64,000 nucleotides of DNA from Mariannaea sp. PMI_226 (lineage: Eukaryota > Ascomycota > Sordariomycetes > Hypocreales > Nectriaceae). How positions within the stretch are numbered: the first letter of the stretch is position 1; each line of letters begins with the position of its first letter. This document shows positions 12,901-23,135 of the stretch, piece after piece. A program made the position numbers and the translations under genes. Under the pieces are notes generated by a model. It did no database searches, had not been told where the DNA came from, and saw only the letters and a list, made by a program, of their open reading frames with translations. The stretch covers positions 1,674,001 through 1,738,000 of the forward strand of contig JANFOG010000009.1 of the NCBI GenBank assembly GCA_024336345.1, written 5' to 3'.

Positions 12901-15900
12901 GGATATGGCCAATACTCATCTCGAGAATGCCAAGGCCCAGGCTGAGCAGTTCCGGGAATTGAGCCAGGCGAATGAAGAGGCGTTGGAGGACCTTCGTGGA
13001 TCTCAAGATCAGTACCGCCAAGAGATTGAGGCTCTCATTCAAGAAAAGGATGCCAAGATTACGGAGCTCACGCAACGTGTCGAAGACATGTCAACTGAAC
13101 TCTCCCGGTCCAATACCGAACTATCGAAACTCCGAGACTCACAAGGCGAGGTGATTCGACGACATGAGGACGAAAAGGCAATTCTAGAAGAGGAAGTCAA
13201 CCGTTTGAAGGAAGAGAGTGCACGACATTTGGAAGCTACAAGATACCACCAACAAGATCTACGCGCCCAAGCCGAAATTGCCACCAAGGCCCAGCAAGAC
13301 TACGAACAGGAGCTTCTCAAGCATGCGGAGGCTGCCAAGCTTGTCCAGCAACTACGTGTCGAGTACAACCAACTCAAGAGCGAGTCTGCATCTCTGAGGA
13401 CCGAGGCCGAGTCTGCTAAGGTGACTCTTGCCCAAAGTGAAACATCTTGGGAAGAGCGCCGGCAGCAGCTGGAGCAAGAAATGGTGGAACTCAAGACGAG
13501 GCGTGAGGACGTGAATGCTCAGAACAAGCTTCTACATCAGCAACTTGAGGCACTTACATCACAAGTTGCTGAGTTGCAGCAGAAGCGTTCTGGAGAGAGT
13601 GAAGGCGACGAGGGCATGTCTCCGGTCCCTCTAGGTGATGCCACGGAGGGTCTGCGTGAGCTCAATAGTTACCTGCGTCGCGAGAAAGAAATTCTCGAAG
13701 TCCAGTACGATCTGAAGACCGGGGAAGCGAAGCGGCTCCAACAACAGCTTGAGTACGCCCAGTCGCAACTTGACGAGGCTCGCCTCAAGCTTGACCAAGA
13801 GCGCACCCAAACCGCCCAGAGCGGCCGCACCTCCATGACTCATCAGGATTTGATGGAGAAGCTGAATGAACTGAATCTCTACCGCGAGAGTAGCATGACT
13901 CTCCGAAACGAGAACCAGCAGCTGAAGGATCAAATTACCGAGAAAAACACCAAGATTGAGGAGATGGAAGCAAAGGTGCAGCCTCTCAAGGCTGAAATCG
14001 ACACGTTGAAGACTCAAAAGTCATTCTTGGAGGATGAGATCAAGCAGATTCAAGAGGATCGTGACCGCTGGCAGAAGCGTACTGAGGGCATCCTGACCAA
14101 GTATGGTCGTGTCGACCCTGCTGAGATGGATCAGCTCAAGGAAACCATCACAACTCTGGAGGCGGAGCGCGATGCCCTCAAGCAGGGTGAGCAGCCACTG
14201 AAGGACAAGGTCACCGAACTTGAGACATCCTTGGAGACGGAACGCAACAATTGGACAACAACCCGTGGCAAGCTGGTAGACCAATTCAAGGAGCGATCGA
14301 AACGGTTGACAGGGGAGAAGAACGAAGCCATTCAGCGAGCAAACCAGGCCCAAGAAGGCTTGGAACAAGCCAACAGCGAGCTCGAAGGCGCCAAGAAGCA
14401 AGTTGAAGAGTCGGGACAGCAGAAGTCAGAGCTGGAACGACAGATCCAAAGCTTCCGCAAGGAAGTTGAAGAACTTCGACAACAGGCTCAGGCTGCTCAA
14501 GCGGCTCCTGCTGCTGCTGCTCCAGCTGAGGCTGCTGCTTCAAACGAAGTGGTGTCTCAATTGGAGCGACAGTTGGTGGATATTCGAAAGCAGCTCGAGG
14601 CCGTCAACGCTCAGAAGCTTGGCGCTGAACAGCAGCTCGAGAATCTTCGTGCTGACCTTGCAAAAGCAACGTCCGAACGTGATGAGGTGACAATGAAACT
14701 GCAAGATGCGATCCTCTCAAGCACCCTGTCAGCCGGCTCAGCACCTGCTCCTCCTCCGGCGCCAACTGAGTCTACCGAGGCGGCTTCCAGTCTGTCTGAA
14801 GACGAAAAGAAGGCTCTCGAGTCGCAGATTGCGGCGGCTGAGGCGAAGGCCGTTGAGTCTGAGAAAAAGGCCGCCGAAGTTGAGGCTAAGATTCAACAAA
14901 CAATCAAGGAACGATCGGACAGAATGCGGGATACCTTGAATAATAAACTCAAGGAGAGTCGCGCCAAGATGGAGGAGGAGTACAAGAATAAGAATGAGGA
15001 CCTGAAGCTCAAGTTTGAGCAGGAGAAGCAAATTTGGCTTGCCGAGAACGCTTCTGCCAAGCCAACCACATCCGCACCCGCTACGGGACAGGCCCAGGCA
15101 TCGGAAACAGAAGCGGTTCCTGAACAGCCTCCTGCGACACCCATCAAGACTGACCCGGCAGCTGTTCCAGCAACACCAGCTTCAGCCACCGCCCCGGACC
15201 TGACTCAACTGGATGACGCGGGTATCCGACAGTTTTTGGCAACCAATACCACTGTCAAGAATATCGTGTCTGCTAACATCAAGAAGAGGGTGGAGGTCGA
15301 GAGTGCGAGGCTGAAGACAGACCTTGAGGCCTCTCTCAAGACGGAGTACGAAGGCAAGATTGCATCAGCAAGGGAACAAGCCCAGCTTATGGAGTCAAAG
15401 AAGTCCACGCTGCGCATCAATATGGCGGAGAACAAGATGAGAAGCGCACAAGCCAAGATTGGCGTGGTGGAAAAAGCTGCAGTTGAGACACCTCAGAAAC
15501 CCGTTGTTGAAGTCTGGGAAGTTGCAAAGACGGCTCAACCTCCACCTGCAACGCCGGCTCCAGGCCCGAAGGCAACGCCTGCGAGACAAGGTCTGACTGG
15601 TGGGCCGCCTGCATCACCATCTCCTGCTGCCAATCTCCCTCGACCACCGCCACAGCAACAACAACAGCAACAGCAAGCTGTCCCAGGCGCCAATCTTCCA
15701 CGCCCACCCCAAGGCGCCAACCTCCCCAGGCCACCGCATGCTGTTCCGCCGGCATCAACACCCAGGGCTTCCTCGGCAACAGCCCCAACGGGACAAGCCC
15801 CCAACTCTGCGACTGGAGCCCCTCCACCTAAGGTTAATAATCCTTTCGCAGTGACTGCTGATGCTACCAAGTCGGACGCACCAAACCCATTTGCTCCAAA

Positions 15901-16267
15901 GCCAGAAGCAGTACCAGCAACGGCTCCGGCACCTGCAGCCCAACCCCAACAACAAGCACAGCAACAGACACAGCAGCAAACGCAACAGCCGGCCGGTCGT
16001 TCTGGAATTCCCATGCCGCGTGGAGGTGGCCGTGTTCGTGGTGGTTCTTACATCCCACCAAGCCAGCGAGCAGCAGCAGCAGCAGCCGCAGCCAACCAAG
16101 AGGGTGGACCACCAGCACAAGCTACCCGTGGTGGCCGAGGCGGTGCTCGAGGTGGACGTGGCTCACTTAACCCTGGAGCAAATGACTTCCAGCCCGGCAA
16201 CAAGCGACCAAGAGGAGACTCGGAGGCTGGAGGAGGAAATAAGAGGGCAAGAGGGGGGGCCCATTAA
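9905..16267 (+). CDS. MLP1: Mlp1/Tpr-type nuclear basket protein
   Basis: Two exons, 9905-10196 and 10260-16267, give 2,099 aa. The start is the only in-frame ATG and has good context (ACCATGG). The protein is almost continuous coiled coil from about residue 50 to 1,750 (endless E/Q/L/K/R heptads), the hallmark of the Mlp1/Mlp2/Tpr family. These proteins form the filaments of the nuclear-pore basket and act in mRNA quality control, chromatin tethering and SUMO-protease docking. Size is right for the family. The C-terminal 300 residues are disordered: three NLPRPP motifs, glutamine runs, two NPFA motifs and a terminal RGG-rich tail. Such an RGG tail would be expected to bind RNA and be arginine-methylated. 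It is convergent with the next gene. Family assignment is firm; the split between MLP1 and MLP2 is not meaningful in filamentous fungi. Confidence 0.93.
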
Positions 16268-17010
16268 TGGATAAGTCTATTCTGAGACACGAGAGTGCAC
16301 ATGGTGGAATGTATTTACAGATTATGTATTCGTACTTGTACATGTTTGCTGCAGACCAAGAAGAAAAGGAGAAAAAACCCCTACGAAAAAAAAAGCCAGA
16401 AGAAGAGGAAACAAAAGCAAACAAATCAGATAACGCTGGGTATGGGACAGGAACAGGGATGGAAGGGAAAGGAGGGGGCAGGGTGCAGAATTTCTCGTTG
16501 CATTTGACAAGCCTCTTGATGAGGGTTCCTTTGACGGAAGATAAAAAACACCTACTATATTTCTTTGAGTCAATTAAATTTGTAATCTCACATTTTGTTA
16601 TGTCTACTTTGCTTGAAATGTCTGTTCTTGCACCTGGCGGCTGTCTTTCATGTTTAATGATAATAGGCGGAAGTGAGGAATGATGCTCAGTGAGCTATAT
16701 TGAATCAAATTACACCGTTAGTAACCCATCAGAAAGATACATTTCGCACAAAGTAGGCAGTATATTTAGCCAAACCCTTCCATCCTGCAATCGAGCACCC
16801 TTGAACAACCTGTTGCTTGCACTTCGTACAGTTGAGGAAGTCGAAGAGCGGAAAAAGACAGAAACATCGACAATACAACAAAAAAGAGAAAAGGAAGAGA
16901 AGGTATCTTTAAGCCTGAGCTGCCATGCGAAAATCTCTGCTCAATCGAGGTCTGGCTCCCACGAATTACTTCCAACGCCCCTGTCAAGGGAAAAAAAGAA
17001 AAAAAAAAGC
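16268..17010. other. Convergent 3' spacer
   Basis: This holds the facing 3' UTRs of the nuclear-basket gene and the minus-strand coiled-coil gene. It is A-rich and T-rich with no credible coding frame. Confidence 0.6.
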
Positions 17011-18382
17011 TCAATACATGCAGACACGGTAATGATCTAATATGAAGAAATTGCGATACGAATCCTCGCGTCCTCCTCCAGCGCAGCCAAGGCCTGGTTG
17101 CACCACGAATCTGACGAGATGCGAATGCTTCCCACCACCGGCTACCTTCATGGCCTTTGGGTCCAATTCAATGTCGTATCGACCCTTGAAGGGCCACACG
17201 AGGGAATACCACGCCTGCTGGCCACAGAAGAGCTGGTCCAGAGCCACGGCTTTCTGCACAATGGCCCGTAGCTCGTTGGGGAATGAATTGGACGTTGGGG
17301 TCTGGAGCGAAGCGAAGATGTCTTCCAGCTCGTCGGCTACCTCCTGGATTTTATCTTCTCGAAGCTCCAGAGGGGTCGCCATCGAGACTATGCTGGTTGT
17401 CAAAGACTTCCATTGATGGAACAAGGCTGTATCCTTGTCTGACTTTAAGCTGGCAACATGTTGGAAGATGCCGATTGCTGTTGGGGAACGCAACGAAGTT
17501 ACTTGTTAGCCGTGAAATCTTCCTAGATGGAGAGCTGACAAAGAGAATATAGAAGAAAAAAAAAAGATGCGAATACGTACTAAGTTTGGAGAGATTCCTG
17601 CGATATCTGCCAGCCCAGTACATAGATCCACTGCCGGCTGAGTTGCCAAAGATGAGCCTCCAAAGCGTGTTCCAGATGACAGCCTCCACCAGCGAGCTGG
17701 TGCACTTCTTGTCCTTTGCGGCGTCAAGGAAGGCAGGCGTTATGTCTTGAAGGTGTTCGCGCTCGCTCTTTGCCCAGCTGGAAACTTTGGAATCCTTGAC
17801 GTTGCTAAAGTATGTCGTCACCAGGTTGCGCACGAGGTATGTGAGGGCCTGCCACTCCTTTGTTATCTCGCTCTCTGGGCGGCGAAGCGGTGACTGGTTG
17901 GGCAATTCGGTGGTCTTGCTTGCCATGTCTGTGATGCGAGATCGGAGCTCATCGAGCGTCTTGTCCGACATTTGCTTGCGTATTTCATTGTCCTGACGCT
18001 CTTGCTGCAGCTTGCCCTGTGTCGCTAGCAAGGATGATTCAGCCTTGGCTAGCTTCAGCTGCAGGTTGTTCATGATGGCATTTTGCTTCTCAAGCAGCTC
18101 GAGGTACTCGGTCTGCGGGGATCCTCCATTCAGGCTAGGGTCATGTGTGTGCCCAAGCAGGCGGCGTGCTTCTGCGTCGTCCATTTGAGCGCCTTCGACG
18201 TTTTGTGGGGTCGAGTTGACGCGAATGGGTGCTGGGGATGGCGAGGAGGAAGCGGGTGTAGGATCAGCAGAAGGTCTTCGTTCAAGAACGGCTATAATTC
18301 CATTCGCTGATTTATTGAAAAGGGCAACGGAACTAGTGTTGTTGAGATTGTTATTGCTGCCGTTGGTATTATTGTTGTTATT

Positions 18383-18415
<33 letters not shown>

Positions 18416-18829
18416 GCTATCAGCAGGCACAAGGGCCTCCTGTGAGGTCGGAGTGAATTCCGAGTTATTGGTGGCGTTGGAGAATTGTTTTCGGTTGGAT
18501 TGGGTAGTAGGGCTATTGGGGGCGCTGGACGTGGTGTCGGATTGGATATCCTTACTGCTGGACTTTCTACTTCTCCAGTCCTTGAATTTTTGCTTTAAAC
18601 TCGGAGACTCCTGTTTGGTGGTAGATGAGGAGGCGGACATGATAGAGCTGGGCCGGGTTTGGCTCTTGGACCGTCGTCTCTGTTTATGTAACACCTGCGT
18701 GTCAACAACGGGTTTACGATAAGCCGAATGCGAGCTGCTGGGTCTCTCGCCGTGATTCGAGGACCTATTGTGAGTGGAAAGGGGGGGGTATCGGTGAGCA
18801 CCTTGTCTTTTGAGATGGGAGTCGGCCAT
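17011..18829 (-). CDS. Poly-Asn coiled-coil protein, 571 aa
   Basis: Exons in coding order are 18829-17581 and 17477-17011, giving 571 aa. The N-terminal third is basic and Ser-rich. A pure asparagine run of about 18 residues, encoded by AAC/AAT repeats (plus strand near 18361-18415), lies near residue 140. A coiled coil (about residues 250-320; LELLEKQNAIMNNLQLKL region) precedes a conserved-looking folded C-terminus that contains the WQALTYLVRNLV segment and ends in a Gly-rich loop and NFFILDHYRV. The intron ends at a CAACAG acceptor and restores the helical frame of the C-terminal domain. No catalytic motif is visible. The family is not recognised; it resembles uncharacterised ascomycete proteins annotated only by coiled coil. 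Confidence 0.8.
18361..18415. repeat. TTG microsatellite coding poly-Asn
   Basis: A TTG/TTA trinucleotide tract on the plus strand is read as AAC/AAT (Asn) by the minus-strand gene, so length changes would only add or remove asparagines. Confidence 0.85.
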
Positions 18830-18956
18830 GTGCAGTCAGATATGTGAAAGGCAAATGGCCTCAGTGTCGAATGACGACGGGGAGTGAGAGAGGAGGGGGA
18901 AGCTACGCCAAGCAGGGGATGAATTAACTTGGCGGTAGCAGGAAGCGGGAAATGGA

Positions 18957-19010
18957 CAGAGAGAGAGAGCTAGAGAGAGCGATAGAGGTAGAGATAGAGA
19001 GAGATGGAGG
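18957..19010. repeat. GA-rich microsatellite
   Basis: Imperfect (GA)n/(GATA) tract in the upstream region of the poly-Asn gene; a second, shorter one lies near 19261-19291. Confidence 0.8.
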
Positions 19011-20305
19011 GATACAGAGAAGGAGATGTACAGAAACCACTAGAATGTGACGGGGTAGATGGATTGATGCATCGTAGCGGGTGCTCTGCCAAGTTCCTCT
19101 CTGCTTGTTCCTGTTCTCGTTTCTTTGCTCTGCTGCTTCTGCGAGCTGCAACAGGGAAAGGAAAAAGGCGGGGAAAATGAATTAAAAGAAAAGGAATATA
19201 GGTAGGCCTCTCAAATGAGGACAGGAGGCTCTGGGAGGGCGGGACATGTCAAGGAAAGGGGAAGAGAAAGAGATAGAGAGAGAGAGAGACAGACTCGTCC
19301 CACAGCCGAGGGTGTGAATAAACTCAGGCAACCTCGACAAGGGAACAAAAGAACAGCCCCAAGGCGCTTAGATGGGATGGGATGGGAAAGTACCATGAAT
19401 TCATACTCAATTTTACGAAGTAGTGATGCGGGAATTACGAAATGGAAACTAGAGCATACCTAGATAGTACAAACAAGCTACTATTTCGTGCTGCTGCGGC
19501 TGCCGCTGAGAAATGTTGCCTCTTGTTGATGAGTGGCTGCAGAGCCAAGCCGCTTGGAAACGGACGCCTCTTTTATTGGAAGAAGCCTTGCAGAAAGAGA
19601 CACAAGGACCCGAACGCAAGGCGCGAGACAATGTGAGACCTGGAGTAGGCGACAAGGCAAATAAAGGACCCCACGCCTGGTCCACAGCTGGGCTGTCTCT
19701 ATGGACCCCAAATTCAAGAAGTCCCCAGTCTAGGTCCAAGGATAGTCGAGTATACAGGTATACGGGCATACAGGCATCCAAGCAACCTTACTAGTCAAGT
19801 TCTACACGCGGAAGAGGTTGATACGATACGAAAGGTGTGTGTCTATCCTTGGCGCCCTTTCCGGACGAATCATCATGTGTCTTCAACTTGTTCGCTGGCC
19901 CTGCTGAGAACTTTCAAGCATCGCACTCGTTGGAGGTAGTATTATTTGTATATAGCCTGTATCTACTTGGAATAGATCGGATGAAGTTGGCAGCTGGGCC
20001 CACAGGGCTGGACCATGAACGTATTCAAGCTCCGAGATAGCTATTAACTGACATGGCTTCCTCCCTCCCCCGGCTTTCCCCCCCTCTGCCTCCCCCTCCC
20101 CCTCCTCCTCGGAGCGGTTGAACGGTGCCGGCCTGCAGCTATATGCTGACTGCATATTCTTCAAGACTATTGGACTTGAAAGGTAGCAAGGCAACCGGTC
20201 CAGAATAATGTTTCAATATCTACTTGTCTATAAACTGTGAGTAATTTCCGACGCTATCTGAGGTTTATTGTTTGCTTGGGACGAAGAGGGGGACTTTTGC
20301 CACTT

Positions 20306-20327
20306 GGGGGGAGGGGAGGGGAGGGGG
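20306..20327 (+). other. Putative G-quadruplex motif
   Basis: Four runs of guanine (6, 4, 4 and 5) are separated by single adenines, an ideal short-loop G-quadruplex pattern. It lies in non-coding spacer. Confidence 0.6.
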
Positions 20328-21296
20328 AAGAGTAAAGAGGGGATAGATCATGAATATTCCCAGTTGGCATGTGGAGGAAGGGGTCCTGACCTTGAAGCTG
20401 ATTCCAGCTCGGGAGATAATCAAAAGGATGCTGCATATGCTATGTACACAGCAGAGAGCTGGATCCAGCAGCGAGACACTAGAGGGTTGCTGATTGGAGA
20501 AGGGAACGGAGTCTCGGCTTGGCTTGGCCCCATAGTCTTTCAGCTATGTCTGACCAAAACTGCATTAGTAGGGTTGGTACCACAAGGCGACCAGCCCAGA
20601 CCCCTTGTCAGCCTGATTGATTTATGGACGAATAGGATCGCTTTCTTTGGCGAGGGGGGATGATCAGTAACAAAATACTATGCATCTACTATGTACATAC
20701 ATAACTTTTATTTGTACTTAATAGAGTGATGGGTGGGGCGGAGGCATGGAAAATCGTGGCAGCAAGAAATAGAGCGAAGCGAGAAATAGCTAGGAGATAT
20801 AAAGGAAACTGAACAATGTGGTGGTGATATTTTGCGTCGTTTTACCTGGTATCTACCCATAATCTGTACCGCCTGAAAAGTACAAAAATACAAAAAGAAA
20901 AAGTAAAAAAAAAAAGAAAGGAAAAAAAAGGCAAACCTGGTCCGCATGTATGTACCATAGTATGCACTGCACGTTATCTGGTAGGTTGACTTAGACTTGG
21001 TCCCGTCTTCCCAATGGTCTCGGCTCGGACCCTCTTCCCATCCCACCATCTAGACTCCCACCCGACTACCACCCAACTACCACCCAACTACCACCATTCC
21101 CCTCCCTACTCTCCGCGCCGCTCCACCATCCTCCACCATCCTCTCCCACATGGGCCATACCCCCCGGTCGATCATCTACCAAATATACTCAACCACCGTA
21201 TGCACCTGGTTGCGCTAGGAAGCAAGTTAGCGACTGTACGCAGCACTTTGTCCAGGGATAGTACCAGTCCGGCACGCTTCTCTCATCCCTCGTCTA

Positions 21297-22442
21297 TCAC
21301 ATCCCTCCCATTGACAGCTGAACCACAAACACTGTCACGTTCAGGACAGCAGCCAGCAGCGTGGCCGCCTTGGCCATAGCATCCTTGCCGCCGCCCCGCA
21401 TGAAGCGCGCGATTCGCTCCCGCAGCGGCGACCCCGGACGAACCCTCATCTGGTCTATCATCTGTTCTCTTGACTCGTCCATCTGCCGCAGGACCCGGTT
21501 GATACTCTCCTTCCGGTCGCGCAGATCACGTACCTTGCCCTTGTCTCGCGGCTCCTTGGCCAGCTCTGCCTCTAGCTGGGCATCCAGTTGAGCCGCCTTC
21601 AAGCGGTACACATCGCTGTCCCTCTCCAGTTGCTCTACCAGGTTGGCGCCAGCCGACGTGTCGAGCACGGTGCGGTCCTGGTCGACGATTTCTCGCTGCA
21701 CGTCCAGTACCACGCTCTCTTTGCCCGCCAGCTGGAAGACAAGGGCGTAGGCTGAGTCTGGCGTGCCGTCGAATTGGGCCACGTACGAGCCCTTCTCTTC
21801 CATAGGGCCCCAGTAATGGTCCAAGAGGTCCTGTTCGTGCCGTAGTGCGCGGCCCAGGTTCTCGTCTCGTACCTGGTTCCACATGGTGGTGACGAGAATC
21901 AGGTTCTCTAGAGCCTCCTCGCCAACGAGGGATTCGAGCATGCGCAAGTACTTGAGTGATGACCCAGTCATCCGGTTGTCTGTGATTTTGTGCAGATAGA
22001 GCACACCCCGCAGCGGCACACCCAGTATGTGCTGCGCTGCGAGAAATTGGGTGATCTCTGTCAAGACCTCGCCGTGAGGCCTCGTTGTGTCGTCAAAGCC
22101 TGGCGTATCCACGACGGTGATGCTGCGTTTGTCATCATCGTCGAGATAGATTTGCACAGCATGGCATTCTGAGGTTTCTGGGATTTTCTTTGTTAGTCCT
22201 CGTTGCTTTGAACTGCGGTAGGCAAAAACTACCACTCCGTCTATCTTTCCCCCTCCCTCCCCCCCGGGCGGGATGCTTTAGAAGCTCGGCTGCTTGGCCG
22301 CGCGCGCGTACGTACCTGATCGGAGGGAATGACCCTCTACTGCACAATGGGCTTTAAGCTGGTTCAGAAAGTAGCTCTTCCCGGCACCAGTCACCCCCAA
22401 GACGAGAATGACGCCCTCGCTAGAGAAGTCGTAGTCTTCCAT
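21297..22442 (-). CDS. AIG1/GIMAP-like GTPase with hydrophobic tail
   Basis: Exons in coding order are 22442-22316 and 22177-21297, giving 335 aa. Residues 16-23 form a P-loop (GVTGAGKS). DTPGF follows early in exon 2 as the G3 motif. The usual (N/T)KxD G4 position reads TTMW after a hydrophobic strand, a variant I associate with fungal AIG1-like GTPases. After the G domain come a long charged coiled coil (LDAQLEAELAKEPRDKGKVRDLRDRK region, two segments) and a Gly/Arg loop. A hydrophobic stretch of about 20 residues (AATLLAAVLNVTVFVVQ) comes next, almost at the C-terminus: a tail-anchor-like layout as in GIMAP proteins. The gene is divergent from an Hsp70-like gene 693 bp away. The intron (138 nt) carries a sense-strand G7-A-G3-A-G5 run. 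GTP binding is likely; the cellular role is unknown. I chose the ATG just before EDYDF because it places the P-loop 15 residues in. Confidence 0.85.
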
Positions 22443-23135
22443 GATATTCCCGTCGAAGAACCGAAAATAAAACAAGGAAAAAGAAAAGGATGAACCAGAG
22501 GAACTAGAAAAAGAGATCGAGAATAACAGGTTTTTTGTCACTTGCTGCCAAGATAATTAAACGAAGAGAAAAAAGGCGAACCACGCAACTCCCCAAGAGC
22601 TGCCTGTCGGGAACATCATACACTTTTCAATGAATGCTTACATTAGCGTGCGGCAGCCCAACGCCATGGCTGAAAAGCAGGCTGCACACGAGGCGCTTAA
22701 TCATCGCTCGCTCATTGTAATGTCTCACCCACACGAATCAGCCCTGGACCCGGGCGCCTACAGGACTAGTCTGCGTGGTGCAATCATCGGCAGACGCGAT
22801 GACTCCGGCTGCCATCCTCAAGGGGAGGGGTGTGCTACTATGTGCAGCCTGTTTACAGGGAGAGGGAGGAGGATGAAGAGGAGGAGGAGGACTAGGAGGA
22901 GGGGGAGGGGGTGGCCAAGCTCTCACCCACTTCAGCTGCAGACCTGGACTGGGCTGGGCTCGGGCTGGGCCAGAAGCTGGAGAGCCTCCTCATTTTGCCT
23001 GTCAAATTCGCATTTCAACCTTTCAAGCTGTTTCATCAAACCCGAAAAAAAAGAGATCGCTTTTTTGCAATCTTCTCCTGCATGCACTCAAACCCCCCAA
23101 TCTGATCTGTTGCAGACTGTTCTGTGTCCGCCACC
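22443..23135. promoter_or_regulatory. Shared divergent promoter region
   Basis: This 693-bp stretch separates the start codons of the GTPase (minus) and Hsp70-like (plus) genes. It contains a purine-rich GGA tract near 22858-22914. I see no definite heat-shock element; the region should hold both promoters. Confidence 0.55.

Larger units (their letters stand above)
18830..21296. other. Long spacer with GA repeats and G-runs
   Basis: About 2.5 kb without a recognisable gene. It has GA-rich microsatellites near 18957-19010 and 19261-19291, a C-rich block near 20078-20112 and a G-run array at 20306-20327. The left part must contain the promoter of the poly-Asn gene; the right part is the 3' UTR of the GTPase gene. 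Overlapping short frames show no family resemblance. Confidence 0.6.
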
